A stretch of DNA of 64,000 bases from Bog-532 sp963742875 (GTDB taxonomy: Bacteria; Actinomycetota; Actinomycetes; Streptosporangiales; Streptosporangiaceae): assembly GCA_963742875.1 (NCBI GenBank), contig CAVUNO010000017.1:496001-560000 (forward strand), read 5' to 3'. A program made the translations under genes and the position numbers. This document shows, one piece after another, positions 35,766-45,186 of this stretch. The notes beneath the pieces are model-generated. The model did no database searches, was not told the origin of the DNA, and saw only the letters and a program-made list of their open reading frames with translations. Positions within the stretch are counted from its first letter, which is position 1. Every line of letters begins with the position of its first letter.

Positions 35766-37027
35766 CGGGTGATTCCGGTGTGGCCCAGGGAGTAGCGGCC
35801 CGGCTGGGGCCACACGCACAGCCCGTGCGGCTGCACCCCCACCGGGATCTTGGCCAGCAGGTGGCCGGTAACGGTGGAGACAGCGTAGACGACGGAGTCG
35901 TAGCGCCCGGACAGCCAGAACACCTTCCCGTCCGGGGACAGCCCGCCCATGTCCGGGCTGCCCCCGCCGGCGATCCACCAGGTCGTGACGATCTTCTTGG
36001 TCGCGAAGCTGATGACGGTGATCGAGCCGTTACCGCGGTTGGTCACATACAGATAGCGGGCGTCGCGGCTGGGGTACAGGCCGTGCGCATCTGGGCCGGT
36101 GGGGATGAATCCGGTCGGCCGGAAGGTCGCGGCGTCGATCACCCACACCCCGGCATGGGTCTTGTCGGCGACGTAGAAGGTGCGTCCGGCGGGATCCAGC
36201 TTGATGTCCTGCGGCGCGGAGCCCGGCAGGTTCAGGTAACCGACCACCTTCAGGGTGTGCAGGTCGACTTGGACCAGGCGGCCGGAGAACTCGCAGGTGG
36301 CGATCAAATAAGCCCCGCTGGCCGCGAAGTCGATGTGGTCCACGCCCGCGCAGTCGACCCCGATCCTGTGTTCGAGCGCGAAGGTGTGCGGGTTGCGGAA
36401 ATCCAGGTGCTGGCGGGTCTCCGCCACCACGATCGCGTAGCGCCCATCGGGGGTGAAGTACATGTTGTACGGGTCATCCACCGGGATGTTCGGGCCGGCC
36501 GGCCGCCCGGTTCGGGGGCTGATCGGGGTGAGGCTGTTGCCCAGGTCGTTGGTCACATACAGCGTGCGCAGGTCGTAGGCGGGCACGACGTGCTGCGGGT
36601 TGAGCCCGGTCTGGTAACTCCCGATCACCCGGTAGGTGGCCGGGTCGATGACAGTCACTGTGGAACCGCCGCTGTTCGGCACGTAGATCCGGTACGGCAC
36701 CCCCCGTACGGTCGCGCTGAGCATGTTCGGCCCGGCGTCGGCGTAAATGTTCGCCGGATCAGCCACTGGCGGCATCCCCGCCAGCGGCACCGACAGGTCC
36801 GGCACGGGGCCCGCGGCCTGCCAGGTCGCAGCCGGATGCGGCGCCGGGCGGGCGCGCGAGGCAGGTGCCACTGGCGGGTGAGGCGCCCGGGCGGAATCGT
36901 CCGTGTCCGCTAGCGGCCGGAAGACCACCGCCAAGACCGCGACCACGGCCACAACGGCCAAAGACAGGCCACTGAACCAGATCAAGCGCCTGGCCTGCCG
37001 ATCCACCGGCCGGCCAGGCCTACCCAT
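35762..37027 (-). CDS. Membrane-anchored YncE-like beta-propeller
   Basis: The 421-residue protein has one N-terminal transmembrane helix (LIWFSGLSLAVVAVVAVLAV), a Pro/Ala-rich linker and a seven-bladed propeller of YVTN-type repeats: YVPNSGGSTVTVIDPATYRV, LYVTNDLGNSLTPIS, LYVTNRGNGSITVISFATKK. Blade repeats of about 42 residues run to the end. YncE-family proteins are extracytoplasmic scaffolds or binding proteins, some tied to metal or lactone chemistry. Together with the overlapping secreted partner and the convergent SCO lipoprotein it may form an extracellular redox or copper-handling set; that is inference from position. Confidence 0.85.
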   Translation of the reverse strand: MGRPGRPVDRQARRLIWFSGLSLAVVAVVAVLAVVFRPLADTDDSARAPHPPVAPASRARPAPHPAATWQAAGPVPDLSVPLAGMPPVADPANIYADAGPNMLSATVRGVPYRIYVPNSGGSTVTVIDPATYRVIGSYQTGLNPQHVVPAYDLRTLYVTNDLGNSLTPISPRTGRPAGPNIPVDDPYNMYFTPDGRYAIVVAETRQHLDFRNPHTFALEHRIGVDCAGVDHIDFAASGAYLIATCEFSGRLVQVDLHTLKVVGYLNLPGSAPQDIKLDPAGRTFYVADKTHAGVWVIDAATFRPTGFIPTGPDAHGLYPSRDARYLYVTNRGNGSITVISFATKKIVTTWWIAGGGSPDMGGLSPDGKVFWLSGRYDSVVYAVSTVTGHLLAKIPVGVQPHGLCVWPQPGRYSLGHTGITR

Positions 37028-37079
37028 GCCGAACCTCTCTGCGGCGTTTATCCCTTAGTCCCTTACCCACCCCAGAATG

Positions 37080-37331
37080 CTACGAGGTTACGCTGATCAA
37101 CCGGAGACCCCTTCGAACAGTCGCGGCCCGGTCGCAGCGGCCCTGGAAGCTGATTACCTGCAGCCCCGCGGCTGCCAGGAGCTGGGCCAGCCGCAGCCCG
37201 ACAGCGGGGTCGTCGCCGCGCCTGCGGTGAAACTCGATGTAGCAGCAATCGGCTGCACCCTGCGTCAGCTGGGACAGCGGCCAACTGCCCAGCACCGCCG
37301 CTAGTTCCGGATGAAGAGGCTGACAAGGCAA
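37080..37331 (-). pseudogene. Probable SAM methyltransferase fragment
   Basis: The frame LGSWPLSQLTQGAADCCYIE, then GDDPAVGLRLAQLLAAAGLQV, resembles the region after the SAM-binding core of class I methyltransferases, where DPAxGxRLxxLLxAAGL is common. Neither motif I nor a proper C-terminus is present. Tentative. Confidence 0.35.
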
Positions 37332-37416
37332 AGCAGCAACGCCGATACACGGGGTCGGACAGGGGCCAACTACCGAGAGTTCAAATACACCGCGTGGTCA
37401 GCGGCGCCGCTCCGTC

Positions 37417-37857
37417 CTATTCGTTGGATTTCCACGCGATCTCGAAGAGATGCCCATCGGGATCGGTGAAGTACCCGGAGTAGACGCCGAACGGGCGCAT
37501 ATGAGCGGCCGCGGTCAGTGTGCCTCCGGCGGCTTCGACTTGCCGGAGCAGCTTGTCGACCTCTGCCTGTGATTCAGCGGGGACGCCCAGGCTGAACTCG
37601 GTGGAGCTGGGCGGGCCGGGCGGCAGGCTGGCGTCCTTGGCGAGGTTGGTCCGTTCGTACAAGCCGAGCAGCAGGCCTCCGTCCAGATTGAAGAAAGCGA
37701 TCGTTCCATCGGCGCCGGTAACCTCGTCGTGGAACTCCTGCCCGACGATGCCCTCGGTCGGCCAGCCCAAACCGTCACGGTAGAAGGCGACTGACCGGTC
37801 GAGATCGTCTACAGCCAGGGTGATGAAGAAGACCTTTGCTTGCAATGCATCTCCCAT
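37417..37857 (-). CDS. VOC family (glyoxalase-like) protein
   Basis: The 146-residue protein contains both VOC modules: VFFITLAVDDLDRSVAFYRD at the N-terminus, EFSLGVPAESQAEVDKLLRQ in the middle, and GYFTDPDGHLFEIAW at the end. Candidate metal ligands are the late His-x-x-E pair (HLFEIAW). Function may be lyase, dioxygenase or bleomycin-type resistance; the family does not decide. The gene is intact and free-standing. Confidence 0.85.
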   Translation of the reverse strand: MGDALQAKVFFITLAVDDLDRSVAFYRDGLGWPTEGIVGQEFHDEVTGADGTIAFFNLDGGLLLGLYERTNLAKDASLPPGPPSSTEFSLGVPAESQAEVDKLLRQVEAAGGTLTAAAHMRPFGVYSGYFTDPDGHLFEIAWKSNE

Positions 37858-38651
37858 TCAGTCGCGGCCGGGCCGGTGGTCGTCGGGCCCGCGTAGGTGG
37901 TTAGAGTCTGCCCGGAAACACCGACGGGCGCGCGTCCTCGATGATGTCGGCCACCTGGCACTGCACCGCGCGCCTGGTCTACGGTGGCTCACATGGTCTC
38001 GTCCTTCCGGTTTGGCGGGGGGATGGGATCTAGGCCCCGCCGGACGCACTCACGCCTCGGCGGGGCTGCTGTCGTAACAGGCTCGGGTGAGGTTGCACGG
38101 AAGTTGTACGGACTGTCCGGACGGCGGCGGATCACGCCGCTCTCAACGGACCTCCTTCTGGCCCTAGGGCTGGCCCTACTGTGGCTCTAGGACGGCGAGG
38201 ACAACACAGGGGAATGCTGAAAGACAAGGGTGGCGTCCGGAATCGGGTGTAAAAGTGACGGGCGTGGTTCCGGCTTCATGGTGCGGACGCGGGCACTTCT
38301 CGCTACTGCCAGCCGATATCCCGGTGACGCCCCGCCCCTGGCGTGCTGCAAACACGCCCGCAGCGGCACGATAGGATGCCGGTTCGAAGCCATACACCGG
38401 GTGGAGCACCTTATGGCATCTTCGCGGACGAGGTGGATGCCGACCCGGACGACCTTGATACGGGTAACTGCGACCCGTCGTACTGACTCAGCTTCGCGCT
38501 GAACGCGGCAGGAGAGTAAGTAGTCTGCGTGTCTGCCTGGCCGTGTCCCGGATGATCGGATCGACCTTGGTGAGAAAACCTCAATGCCCGGGCTCGCGCC
38601 CTGACCGCCGCCCAGCCCATTCCCGGCGCCTCTACTTCCCTGGAGCCTGAC
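37858..38651. other. Long intergenic stretch with element-like repeat
   Basis: No gene supported. It holds copy 2 of the 62-base repeat (38156-38217) shared with the integration scar at 22787, and the upstream region of the lipoyl protein gene. Confidence 0.5.
38156..38217. repeat. 62-base repeat, copy 2 (partner at 22787)
   Basis: This matches 22787-22848 at about 84% without gaps. No tRNA-like or integrase sequence was found beside this copy. Confidence 0.6.
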
Positions 38652-39227
38652 GTGGATATCACAGTTCCCAACATCGGCCACTTCGTCGACGTGCTGGTCA
38701 TCGAGGTGCATGTGACCGCCGGCGACGTGGTAGCCACCGAGGATCCGCTCATCACGCTGGAGTCCGACAAGGCCACGCTGGACGTTCCCGCGCCGGTCGC
38801 GGGAACAGCCGCCGAAGTCGCCACCCGGGTCGGTGACCGGGTATCCGCAGGGGACCTCATCCTGCGACTCGACGCCGCGCCGGGGTCCGGCGGCCCAGCC
38901 GCCGCGCCGATCAAGGAGCGCGTCACCGAGGACGCGGCCTCCGCGCCGACCGAGCCACCGGGCTACCGCTCGCCTAGCGGGATTTACGAGGTCATCGAGG
39001 TCACAGTCCCCGATATCGGCCATTTCATCGAGGTGCCAGTGATCGAGGTACATGTGGCCGCCGGTGACGTGGTGCGCGGCAAGGACCCGCTGATCACCCT
39101 GGAGTCTGACAAGGCCACGTTGGACATCCCGGCGCCCGTGGCCGGAACCATCGCCGCCGTCCGGGTCGCCGTAGGCGACAACGTCTCCGCCGGCCATGTC
39201 ATTGCCGACCTGCGCACAGGCCGGTAA
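38652..39227 (+). CDS. Stand-alone double lipoyl/biotinyl-domain protein
   Basis: This 191-residue protein consists of two near-identical lipoyl-type domains. Each contains the swinging-arm lysine in TLESDKATL (K40 and K154), preceded by VIEVHVxAGDVV and followed by PAPVAG. A linker of about 35 Pro/Ala/Glu-rich residues joins them. It lacks the E1-binding and catalytic domains of dihydrolipoamide acyltransferases, which normally follow. It could be a carrier for a separate E2 or biotin enzyme, or a remnant that lost the catalytic part, but the clean end (LRTGR-stop) argues for a complete carrier. The GTG start at 38652 has TGGAG six bases before it. No E1, E3 or ligase genes are adjacent. Confidence 0.85.
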   Translation: MDITVPNIGHFVDVLVIEVHVTAGDVVATEDPLITLESDKATLDVPAPVAGTAAEVATRVGDRVSAGDLILRLDAAPGSGGPAAAPIKERVTEDAASAPTEPPGYRSPSGIYEVIEVTVPDIGHFIEVPVIEVHVAAGDVVRGKDPLITLESDKATLDIPAPVAGTIAAVRVAVGDNVSAGHVIADLRTGR

Positions 39228-39675
39228 CCCATGCCCGGGCACCCGCAACACAGCCCCGGCCAGCCGCCGCAGAGCACCTAGGCCGTCCCGAGTGCTGGAC
39301 TCGGGTGCCGCGCATACGCGCACCTGTACCGCTCAAAATGCCGCAGCAACCCCTGACCTGCGGATTCATGAAGTAGTTCACGCCTAACGGCGAGGGCCCA
39401 GGCCAGAGGCCAGGCCCGAAGCGGCACGCGGCGAACCTCTGCAGTGGCAGCCCTGTCCAGATTGTGCAGCCGGGCGTAGAGTACCCGAAGTATGCGCTGC
39501 CGGGCAAGGGCTCATGATCCCATTCGCGGAGCCGTTCTTTCAGGGAATGAACACGGATGTGGTCATCATCCCGATCATGAACGCCGACGACACACATCAG
39601 GGAGCCCGCATGTCAAGGCACCAGCTTTCCGGCGCGATCGCCTACCAGGAGGGGCAGGGCTTGGATCCAGCACCC
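39228..39675. other. Stretch without supported gene
   Basis: Nothing recognisable between the lipoyl protein gene and the reverse-transcriptase remnant. Confidence 0.4.
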
Positions 39676-39816
39676 GCCGCCCGGCGTAGCCGAGGCGCTC
39701 GCGGTGGGGTATCACCCATTTCATCCAATATTTACCTGCATCGGCTGGACACCTCACACAGGCTTGATCTGCTGAATAAGACGGGCACGTCACCAATGAG
39801 GCACGTGCGGATTTAG
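39676..39816 (+). pseudogene. Group II intron reverse transcriptase fragment
   Basis: The frame reads RGARGGVSPISSNIYLHRLD. This is the RT motif around domain 4 (G-G-V-x-S-P-L-L-x-N-I-Y-L-H-x-L-D in intact enzymes); here LL is IS. The rest of the maturase and the ribozyme were not found. Confidence 0.5.
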
Positions 39817-39864
39817 AGGCGTCAGTGATCCATCCGAGACTACTGACACAAGGATGGTGCGCCA

Positions 39865-41337
39865 GTGAGCGAGTCGTCGTACCGTGTCCCGTCCGCCGCC
39901 CGCCGGCGCCTCAACGGGATCTCCGAGATCCGCGGATTCTTCCGCGAGAACACCGCACCCGTTTACTTCTTCGGGGCGACCGCTTTCAACCTGCTCGGGA
40001 TCGACCGCTGGGTCCGCAACTTCAGGTACGTCGCCTACTTCGACTCGTGGGACGGCGGACACCCGCGGGTGTTTAGCCCGAAGCACAAGCCGTACGTGAA
40101 ATTCGAGAGCAGCGAGGAGATCAACAACTACCTGCTCTGCGACCCGGAGGTGCAGACCTTCATCGCCTCCCGCGGCGGCCGTCCGAAGGTCGCGATGGTG
40201 TTCTTCGACGAGGAGACGGAGCGAATCTGCGCAGAGCTGGGGTACGAAATGATCCTCCCGTCCGACGAGCTGCGCCGCCGCCTGGACTCCAAGATCGTGA
40301 CAACGATGCTCGGCAACGAGGCCGACGTCCCGAGCGTGCCGAATGTGCTCGTGGAGGTCGACTCGTGGGGCACGCTGGTCCGCGTCTCCGTCGATGCGGG
40401 ACTGGGCACCGACCTCGTCGTGCAGACCCCGTACGGCGACTCGGGGAAGACCACCTTCTTCATCGCCTCGGAGTCAGACTGGGCCTCCCACGCCGGTGCT
40501 GTCGCAGGCCAGCAGACGAAGGTGATGAAGCGGATCAGCAACAAGGCCGTCGCGGTGGAGGCCGTGCTGACCCGGCACGGGACGGTCGTCGGGCCGTTCA
40601 TGACCGACCTCACCGGCTACCCCGAACTCACCCCTTACAAGGGCGGATGGTGCGGCAACGACGTCTTCCCCGAGGCGCTGTCGGACGAGCACCGCGCCAC
40701 GGCGACCGAACTGGTCCAGCGGCTCGGCGGCCGGCTCGGGCAGGAGGGCTACAAGGGCTTCTTCGAGGTCGACGTCCTCATCGACCTCGACACCGGCGAG
40801 GTCTACCTCGGTGAACTGAACCCCCGCATTTCCGGCGTGTCGTCGATGACCAACGTCACTGCGGGCGCGTACGCCGACATCCCGCTCTTCCTCTTCCACC
40901 TGCTCGAGTACATGGACGTCGACTACACAATCGACGTCGCGGAGATCAACCAGCGGTGGCGTGAGCTGGCAGCGGGGGACGTCTGGGCGCAACTGATCAT
41001 GAAGGAGCCCAACGACTCCGTCGAACGGATCGTCTCCGCCCCGCGCACCGGGACCTACCAGCTCAGCAAGGACGGGGAGCTGACCTTTCTCCGGCCGTCG
41101 CACGACTGGCACCCGCTGACCAGCGAGGACGAGTGCTTCTTCCTGCGCGTGTACGGCCCGGGCGACTACCGCTTCAAAGGCGCCGACCTCGGCATCCTCG
41201 TCACCAAAGGCCGCATGCAGACCGCCGCGGGCCTGACCGACCGGTGCCGGCGTTACATCGACGGCATCCGTTCCTGGTACGTCACCGAGCCGATCGAGCA
41301 GCCTCCGGCCGTTATGCCCATCGCGTACGTGAAATGA
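39865..41337 (+). CDS. ATP-grasp enzyme, biotin-carboxylase-like
   Basis: The 490-residue protein has a substrate-type N-terminal domain (1-130) and an ATP-grasp fold: VVQTPYGDSGKTTFFIASE is the glycine-rich clasp, RISNKAVAVEAVLTRHGTVV the strand with a phosphate-binding motif, and GFFEVDVLIDLDTGEVYLGE with LNPRISG the metal-binding end (E and N of ELNPR). Such enzymes ligate a carboxylate to an amine or thiol using ATP. The last 120 residues are beta-rich and unassigned. A GTG start at 39865 has AAGGA 11 bases upstream. It is followed by an APC permease, so it may act on an amino acid or amine taken up by that transporter. Substrate unknown. Confidence 0.8.
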   Translation: MSESSYRVPSAARRRLNGISEIRGFFRENTAPVYFFGATAFNLLGIDRWVRNFRYVAYFDSWDGGHPRVFSPKHKPYVKFESSEEINNYLLCDPEVQTFIASRGGRPKVAMVFFDEETERICAELGYEMILPSDELRRRLDSKIVTTMLGNEADVPSVPNVLVEVDSWGTLVRVSVDAGLGTDLVVQTPYGDSGKTTFFIASESDWASHAGAVAGQQTKVMKRISNKAVAVEAVLTRHGTVVGPFMTDLTGYPELTPYKGGWCGNDVFPEALSDEHRATATELVQRLGGRLGQEGYKGFFEVDVLIDLDTGEVYLGELNPRISGVSSMTNVTAGAYADIPLFLFHLLEYMDVDYTIDVAEINQRWRELAAGDVWAQLIMKEPNDSVERIVSAPRTGTYQLSKDGELTFLRPSHDWHPLTSEDECFFLRVYGPGDYRFKGADLGILVTKGRMQTAAGLTDRCRRYIDGIRSWYVTEPIEQPPAVMPIAYVK

Positions 41338-41467
41338 GCGCCCGACATCCAGGGCCGGTGGCCTCAGCCGGACAACGCCGTCGCCGCGGATGCCAGAGCA
41401 TCTGGAGGGTCGGCCGTGAGCGGCGAAGAACCTGCGCCCTTCGTCGAGCCCAGGAGCCCGCCGGCCG

Positions 41468-43030
41468 GTGTCGGACGCGGGCGGCGCCTCCGCGCCCTCG
41501 CCATCACGGGCATCCCGGCAGCGGCGATGGCCAGCACGGCCCGGCAATGAGCTTCCCATCCGGCTTCGGGCTGATCGCCACCACGGCCGGCCCGCCGCCG
41601 GGATCACCGAGCCCGACCCAGGCGACGACCTGCGACCGGGCCAAGCCACCGATCCGGAGGAGGGCGGAACCATCACCGCCAACGCGCCGACGGACACGGA
41701 CGCGGCGACGCTGAAGCGGTCGCTCGGCCTGCGGTCCGTCGTCCTGTTCGGTCTCGCGTACCTGGCCCCGATGATCGTGCTCGGCACCTTCGGGGTACTC
41801 GCCCTGAAGACCCACGGCACGGTGCCGACCGGGTATCTGCTCGCCCTTGTCGCCCTGCTCTTCACGGCTATGAGCTACGGCAAGATGTCGGCCAGGTTCC
41901 CCGTCGCCGGCTCGGCCTACACCTACACCAGACGGGCGATCGACTCCCGCGTCGGCTTCCTCGTCGGCTGGGCTGTGCTGCTCGACTACTTTTTCCTGCC
42001 CATGGTTATCTGGCTCATCGGGGCCGCCTTCCTGTCGGCCAGGTTCCCCGGAGTTCCGAACTGGATCTGGATCGTGGGCTTCATCACCATCTCCTCGATC
42101 CTCAACGTCATTGGCATCAAGGCGGCGGCCAACGCCAACCTGCTCCTCATGAGCTTCCAGATCCTCGTGCTGGCCTTTTTCGTGGCGCTGTCTCTGCGCC
42201 ATGTGTTCCACACCGGTGGCGCCGGAGCGCTGCTCAGCAGCACGCCCTTCCTCAATCCGCGGACGACCATCTCGGCGGTGTCGGCCGGCGCTGCCCTGGC
42301 CGCCTATTCGTTCTTAGGCTTCGACGCGATCACCACGCTGACCGAGGAGACCATTGAGCCGAGGAAAACGATCCCGCGGGCCATCATGCTGGTCCTGCTG
42401 ATCGGTGGCGGCATCTTCCTCGTCGTCACCTACTCGACCCAGCTCGTGCACCCGGGCGGTTCCTTCGCAGACACGAGCTCGGCGGCCTTCACGATCGCCA
42501 AGACCATCGGCGGGGACTTGTTCTCCTCCCTGTTCCTCGCCGGCCTGGTCGTCACCCAGTTTGCCTCCGGCCTGGCCGCCCAAACCAGCGTGGCGCGCCT
42601 GCTTTATGCCATGGGCCGCGACTCCATCTTCCCCAAGCGGATCTTCGGCTACCTCCACCCCAGGTTCCGCACGCCGGCGATCAACGTGCTGCTGGCAGGG
42701 GTGGTCGGGCTCATCGCCCTCCGGCTGGACGTGGCCACCTCGACCTCCTTCATCAACTTCGGCGCCTTCACCGCGTTCACGTGCGTGAACCTCTGCGTGA
42801 TCGCCATGTTCATCCGCCAGCAGCGCGAGCACGGCCCATCGCAGCGGGTCGTACCCCATGTCGTATTCCCGGCGATCGGCGCCGTGGTCGACGTGTACCT
42901 CCTCCTGCACCTCGACGGCAAGGCCAAGCTGCTCGGGGTCACCTGGCTCGCCTTTGGCGTGCTCTACCTCACCTACCTGACCCGAGGGTTCCGGCGCCCG
43001 CCACCAGAGATCGAGCTCGTCGAGGATTGA
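41468..43030 (+). CDS. APC-superfamily amino acid permease
   Basis: The protein has 12 transmembrane segments beginning at SVVLFGLAYLAPMIVLGTFG. The landmark GMSYAxMSxxFP-like region reads SYGKMSARFPVAGSAYTYTR, and the helix 6-7 region reads AYSFLGFDAITTLTEETIEP, both classic for amino acid/polyamine/organocation transporters. Length of the membrane part is about 450 residues. The real start is uncertain: the frame is open from 41468 but the first 68 residues look non-native, and GGAGGAGGG precedes an ATC at 41672. The gene follows the ATP-grasp gene by about 130-330 bases on the same strand. Confidence 0.88.
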   Translation: MSDAGGASAPSPSRASRQRRWPARPGNELPIRLRADRHHGRPAAGITEPDPGDDLRPGQATDPEEGGTITANAPTDTDAATLKRSLGLRSVVLFGLAYLAPMIVLGTFGVLALKTHGTVPTGYLLALVALLFTAMSYGKMSARFPVAGSAYTYTRRAIDSRVGFLVGWAVLLDYFFLPMVIWLIGAAFLSARFPGVPNWIWIVGFITISSILNVIGIKAAANANLLLMSFQILVLAFFVALSLRHVFHTGGAGALLSSTPFLNPRTTISAVSAGAALAAYSFLGFDAITTLTEETIEPRKTIPRAIMLVLLIGGGIFLVVTYSTQLVHPGGSFADTSSAAFTIAKTIGGDLFSSLFLAGLVVTQFASGLAAQTSVARLLYAMGRDSIFPKRIFGYLHPRFRTPAINVLLAGVVGLIALRLDVATSTSFINFGAFTAFTCVNLCVIAMFIRQQREHGPSQRVVPHVVFPAIGAVVDVYLLLHLDGKAKLLGVTWLAFGVLYLTYLTRGFRRPPPEIELVED

Positions 43031-43295
43031 CCCGACCAGGGCGCCTACCTGCCCAACTACGGTCAAAGCGTTGCGGCTCTCGGCTACGTGCTACTAGTCG
43101 AAGAAGGCCGCCCGCCCTGGTGAAGCGATCGGGCCCCTGGTCGAGGCCTTCATGCTCGGCCAGCAGCTGCCCGAGCACGCACAAGGCATTCTCGGTGCTG
43201 TCGTGGATCTTCTCCGACGCGCCTATGCGGAAAGATGCGGGTTCTGCCCTCGAACCAGGTCTGCCCGCGCAGCGCGAACTCGTGCAGCCGACCGC

Positions 43296-44492
43296 TCATT
43301 GACCACCTGCGCCAGCGCGGCGCTCGGTCACGGTGCGGCGATCCGTGCCGAGGTGCAGCTGGATGCTGCCGGTGTTTGGCCGGTGCAGCGAGTGCTGCCA
43401 GGTACGGTGCGGCCAGTGGTAGCGCACTATGCCGTCGGCCGGGCGGTACTCGGCGGTGTACAGCGTCCCGAACCCGCGGTCCCAGTGGGTCGCGTAGAGG
43501 GGATCCCGTAGGCAGGCCGCGACGACGTTGGCCACGTCGGCGGAGTTGCCGAGCAGCGCTTCGAGCTGTTGCTCCCGTTCTACGCTGCGGACAGCCGCGA
43601 CGTAGGGCGCCCACTCCACCTTGCCCTGGTGATTCGTGGTCACGGCCCGGTCAGTCACCCGTGCCGGGCGGTCCGGAGCAACATAGACGGTGGCGAACCG
43701 GCCGGCCCGGTCCAGCGCGGTGATGTTGTATGACATGTGCACGGGAATCCGGCTGAGCACCCGGACGGCCTCGTCAACCGTCTGGCACACCTCGAGTACG
43801 TAGCGCACGACGATGGGGATACCGAACCCCTCACCGACTTCACTCCGGCCGCCGAAGGTCAGCGAGACCGCCAGCCCCGCGTCGTTGACGCCGTCGAGCA
43901 GCCCCCAGAGGCAGTCGGCCATGCCAAGCACGCGGCGTCCGGTGTAGGCCGTCCGGGACACGACACCGTCGAACAGCCGGTGGTCCCAATCGTAGTTTCG
44001 GATCAGGGCCGGGCCGCCCCCGAGTACCACTGCCTGCGAGCACCCGGTCAGAAAGGGCGGGGGATTCCACAACGACAACGCTGGCCCGGCGTCGGGTTCT
44101 CCCGGAAGCATCGCGACAAGCTGCTCCCAGGTTCGCACGAGCTGGGGCATGTGCTCCTCGAGCCGCGCCCTCGCCTCGGCCGTCGTGGGGCGGGCATGGA
44201 CTCCCCCCTGTGACCACCACCGGTGGAAGGCTGGCCAGATCCCGGCGAGCTGTTCCCGCATGCGAGGGCCGGGGAAGTCTTCCTGATAGGCGGACAGTGT
44301 CAGAGCGGTGGACCCGGCGGTCGGCGTTTCCCACGGCACCTCGCCGGGCCCAGCGGCGGCCCAATCAGTCGCGGCGAGTCGGCGTAGCCAGGAGCGCCAG
44401 TCCGACCAGTCGACCCCTTCTGTCCATCGCTCCCAGCCCTGCCAGTCAGAAGGCGCAGGGCGACGCGCCTCGTTGTCTGGGGACTCATCCAT
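43296..44492 (-). CDS. C45-family N-terminal nucleophile hydrolase / acyltransferase
   Basis: This 398-residue protein belongs to the penicillin acyltransferase-like (peptidase C45) NTN group. The predicted autocleavage nucleophile is C151 in FLTGCSQAVV, followed by LIRNYDWD, the conserved Arg-Asn-x-Asp that lines the active site. A later NHQGKVEW and WHPHRTW-like tail (YHWPHRTWQHSL) are typical. The first 150 residues would be the small subunit released on self-cleavage. The family acts on amide bonds: acyl-aminoacids, peptides or beta-lactams. The ATG at 44492 has GGAGAGAG six bases upstream. It converges on the permease gene, so ligase, transporter and amide hydrolase are adjacent. Confidence 0.85.
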   Translation of the reverse strand: MDESPDNEARRPAPSDWQGWERWTEGVDWSDWRSWLRRLAATDWAAAGPGEVPWETPTAGSTALTLSAYQEDFPGPRMREQLAGIWPAFHRWWSQGGVHARPTTAEARARLEEHMPQLVRTWEQLVAMLPGEPDAGPALSLWNPPPFLTGCSQAVVLGGGPALIRNYDWDHRLFDGVVSRTAYTGRRVLGMADCLWGLLDGVNDAGLAVSLTFGGRSEVGEGFGIPIVVRYVLEVCQTVDEAVRVLSRIPVHMSYNITALDRAGRFATVYVAPDRPARVTDRAVTTNHQGKVEWAPYVAAVRSVEREQQLEALLGNSADVANVVAACLRDPLYATHWDRGFGTLYTAEYRPADGIVRYHWPHRTWQHSLHRPNTGSIQLHLGTDRRTVTERRAGAGGQ

Positions 44493-45186
44493 GCTCTCTC
44501 CGTTTCGAAAACCTGCGATTGCATCTGTCTCCGCCGCAGGACATGCCGCTTCGGGCACTGGCCCTGGTGGCAGTCCGAGAGTGGAGTTCTGCGCCTCGGC
44601 GCTGCGGGGGTGACAGCCCGACGTCCATCATCGAGTCGTACCGGCTCTTGCGAGCGGTGACGCCGCCGTCCATGACGGCGCGATCATGAGGTTTGCCCTC
44701 AGAATCCACCCGGCCAGGACCCGCGGGTCGGTAGCGATACCCGCATTGAGGATCCCGCCGTAACACCTCGTTAAAGAGAGCGGGCATCTCGTCAGCGGGC
44801 TTGCCATATGACTCGGTCACCGGCCCATGATCCATTTTCTGCTGGGCTCGGTCCGGATCGCGGCTATATCGATGCTGCAACTGCCTTCTGCCATGATGCG
44901 CATAAACCTCTCAGCCAACTGGAGCCTGCCAGTACCCGCGGATGCCTGCGTCATGCGTAGTTTTGACATCCTGGTTAGCGAAACCAGGAGCCGCACGATC
45001 AATGACCTCGAGTCCGAGACGCGCGCCCATCGTTGTCCCATGTCATCTCAAACACGCCTGGGTGGGCCGTCACCTCTTTTACCCGGAGTCCAGCACGGAA
45101 CGGGCGGCCCGGAGCGCCGAAGGCCGCCTTCTGCTGCGCGGCGCGTACTACTGGCCGACGCGTCCGTCGATGCGCTCGCGGAGCAC
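44493..45186. other. Stretch without supported gene
   Basis: Competing frames on both strands show no recognisable motifs. The 5' half must contain the promoter of the C45 gene. Confidence 0.4.

Noticed and set aside
40474..41865. 463-codon minus-strand frame opposite the ATP-grasp gene
   Set aside because: Shadow of the ATP-grasp and permease genes; no motifs.
44485..44880. 131-codon minus-strand frame before the C45 gene
   Set aside because: No motif, no clear ribosome site and composition typical of non-coding high-GC DNA.
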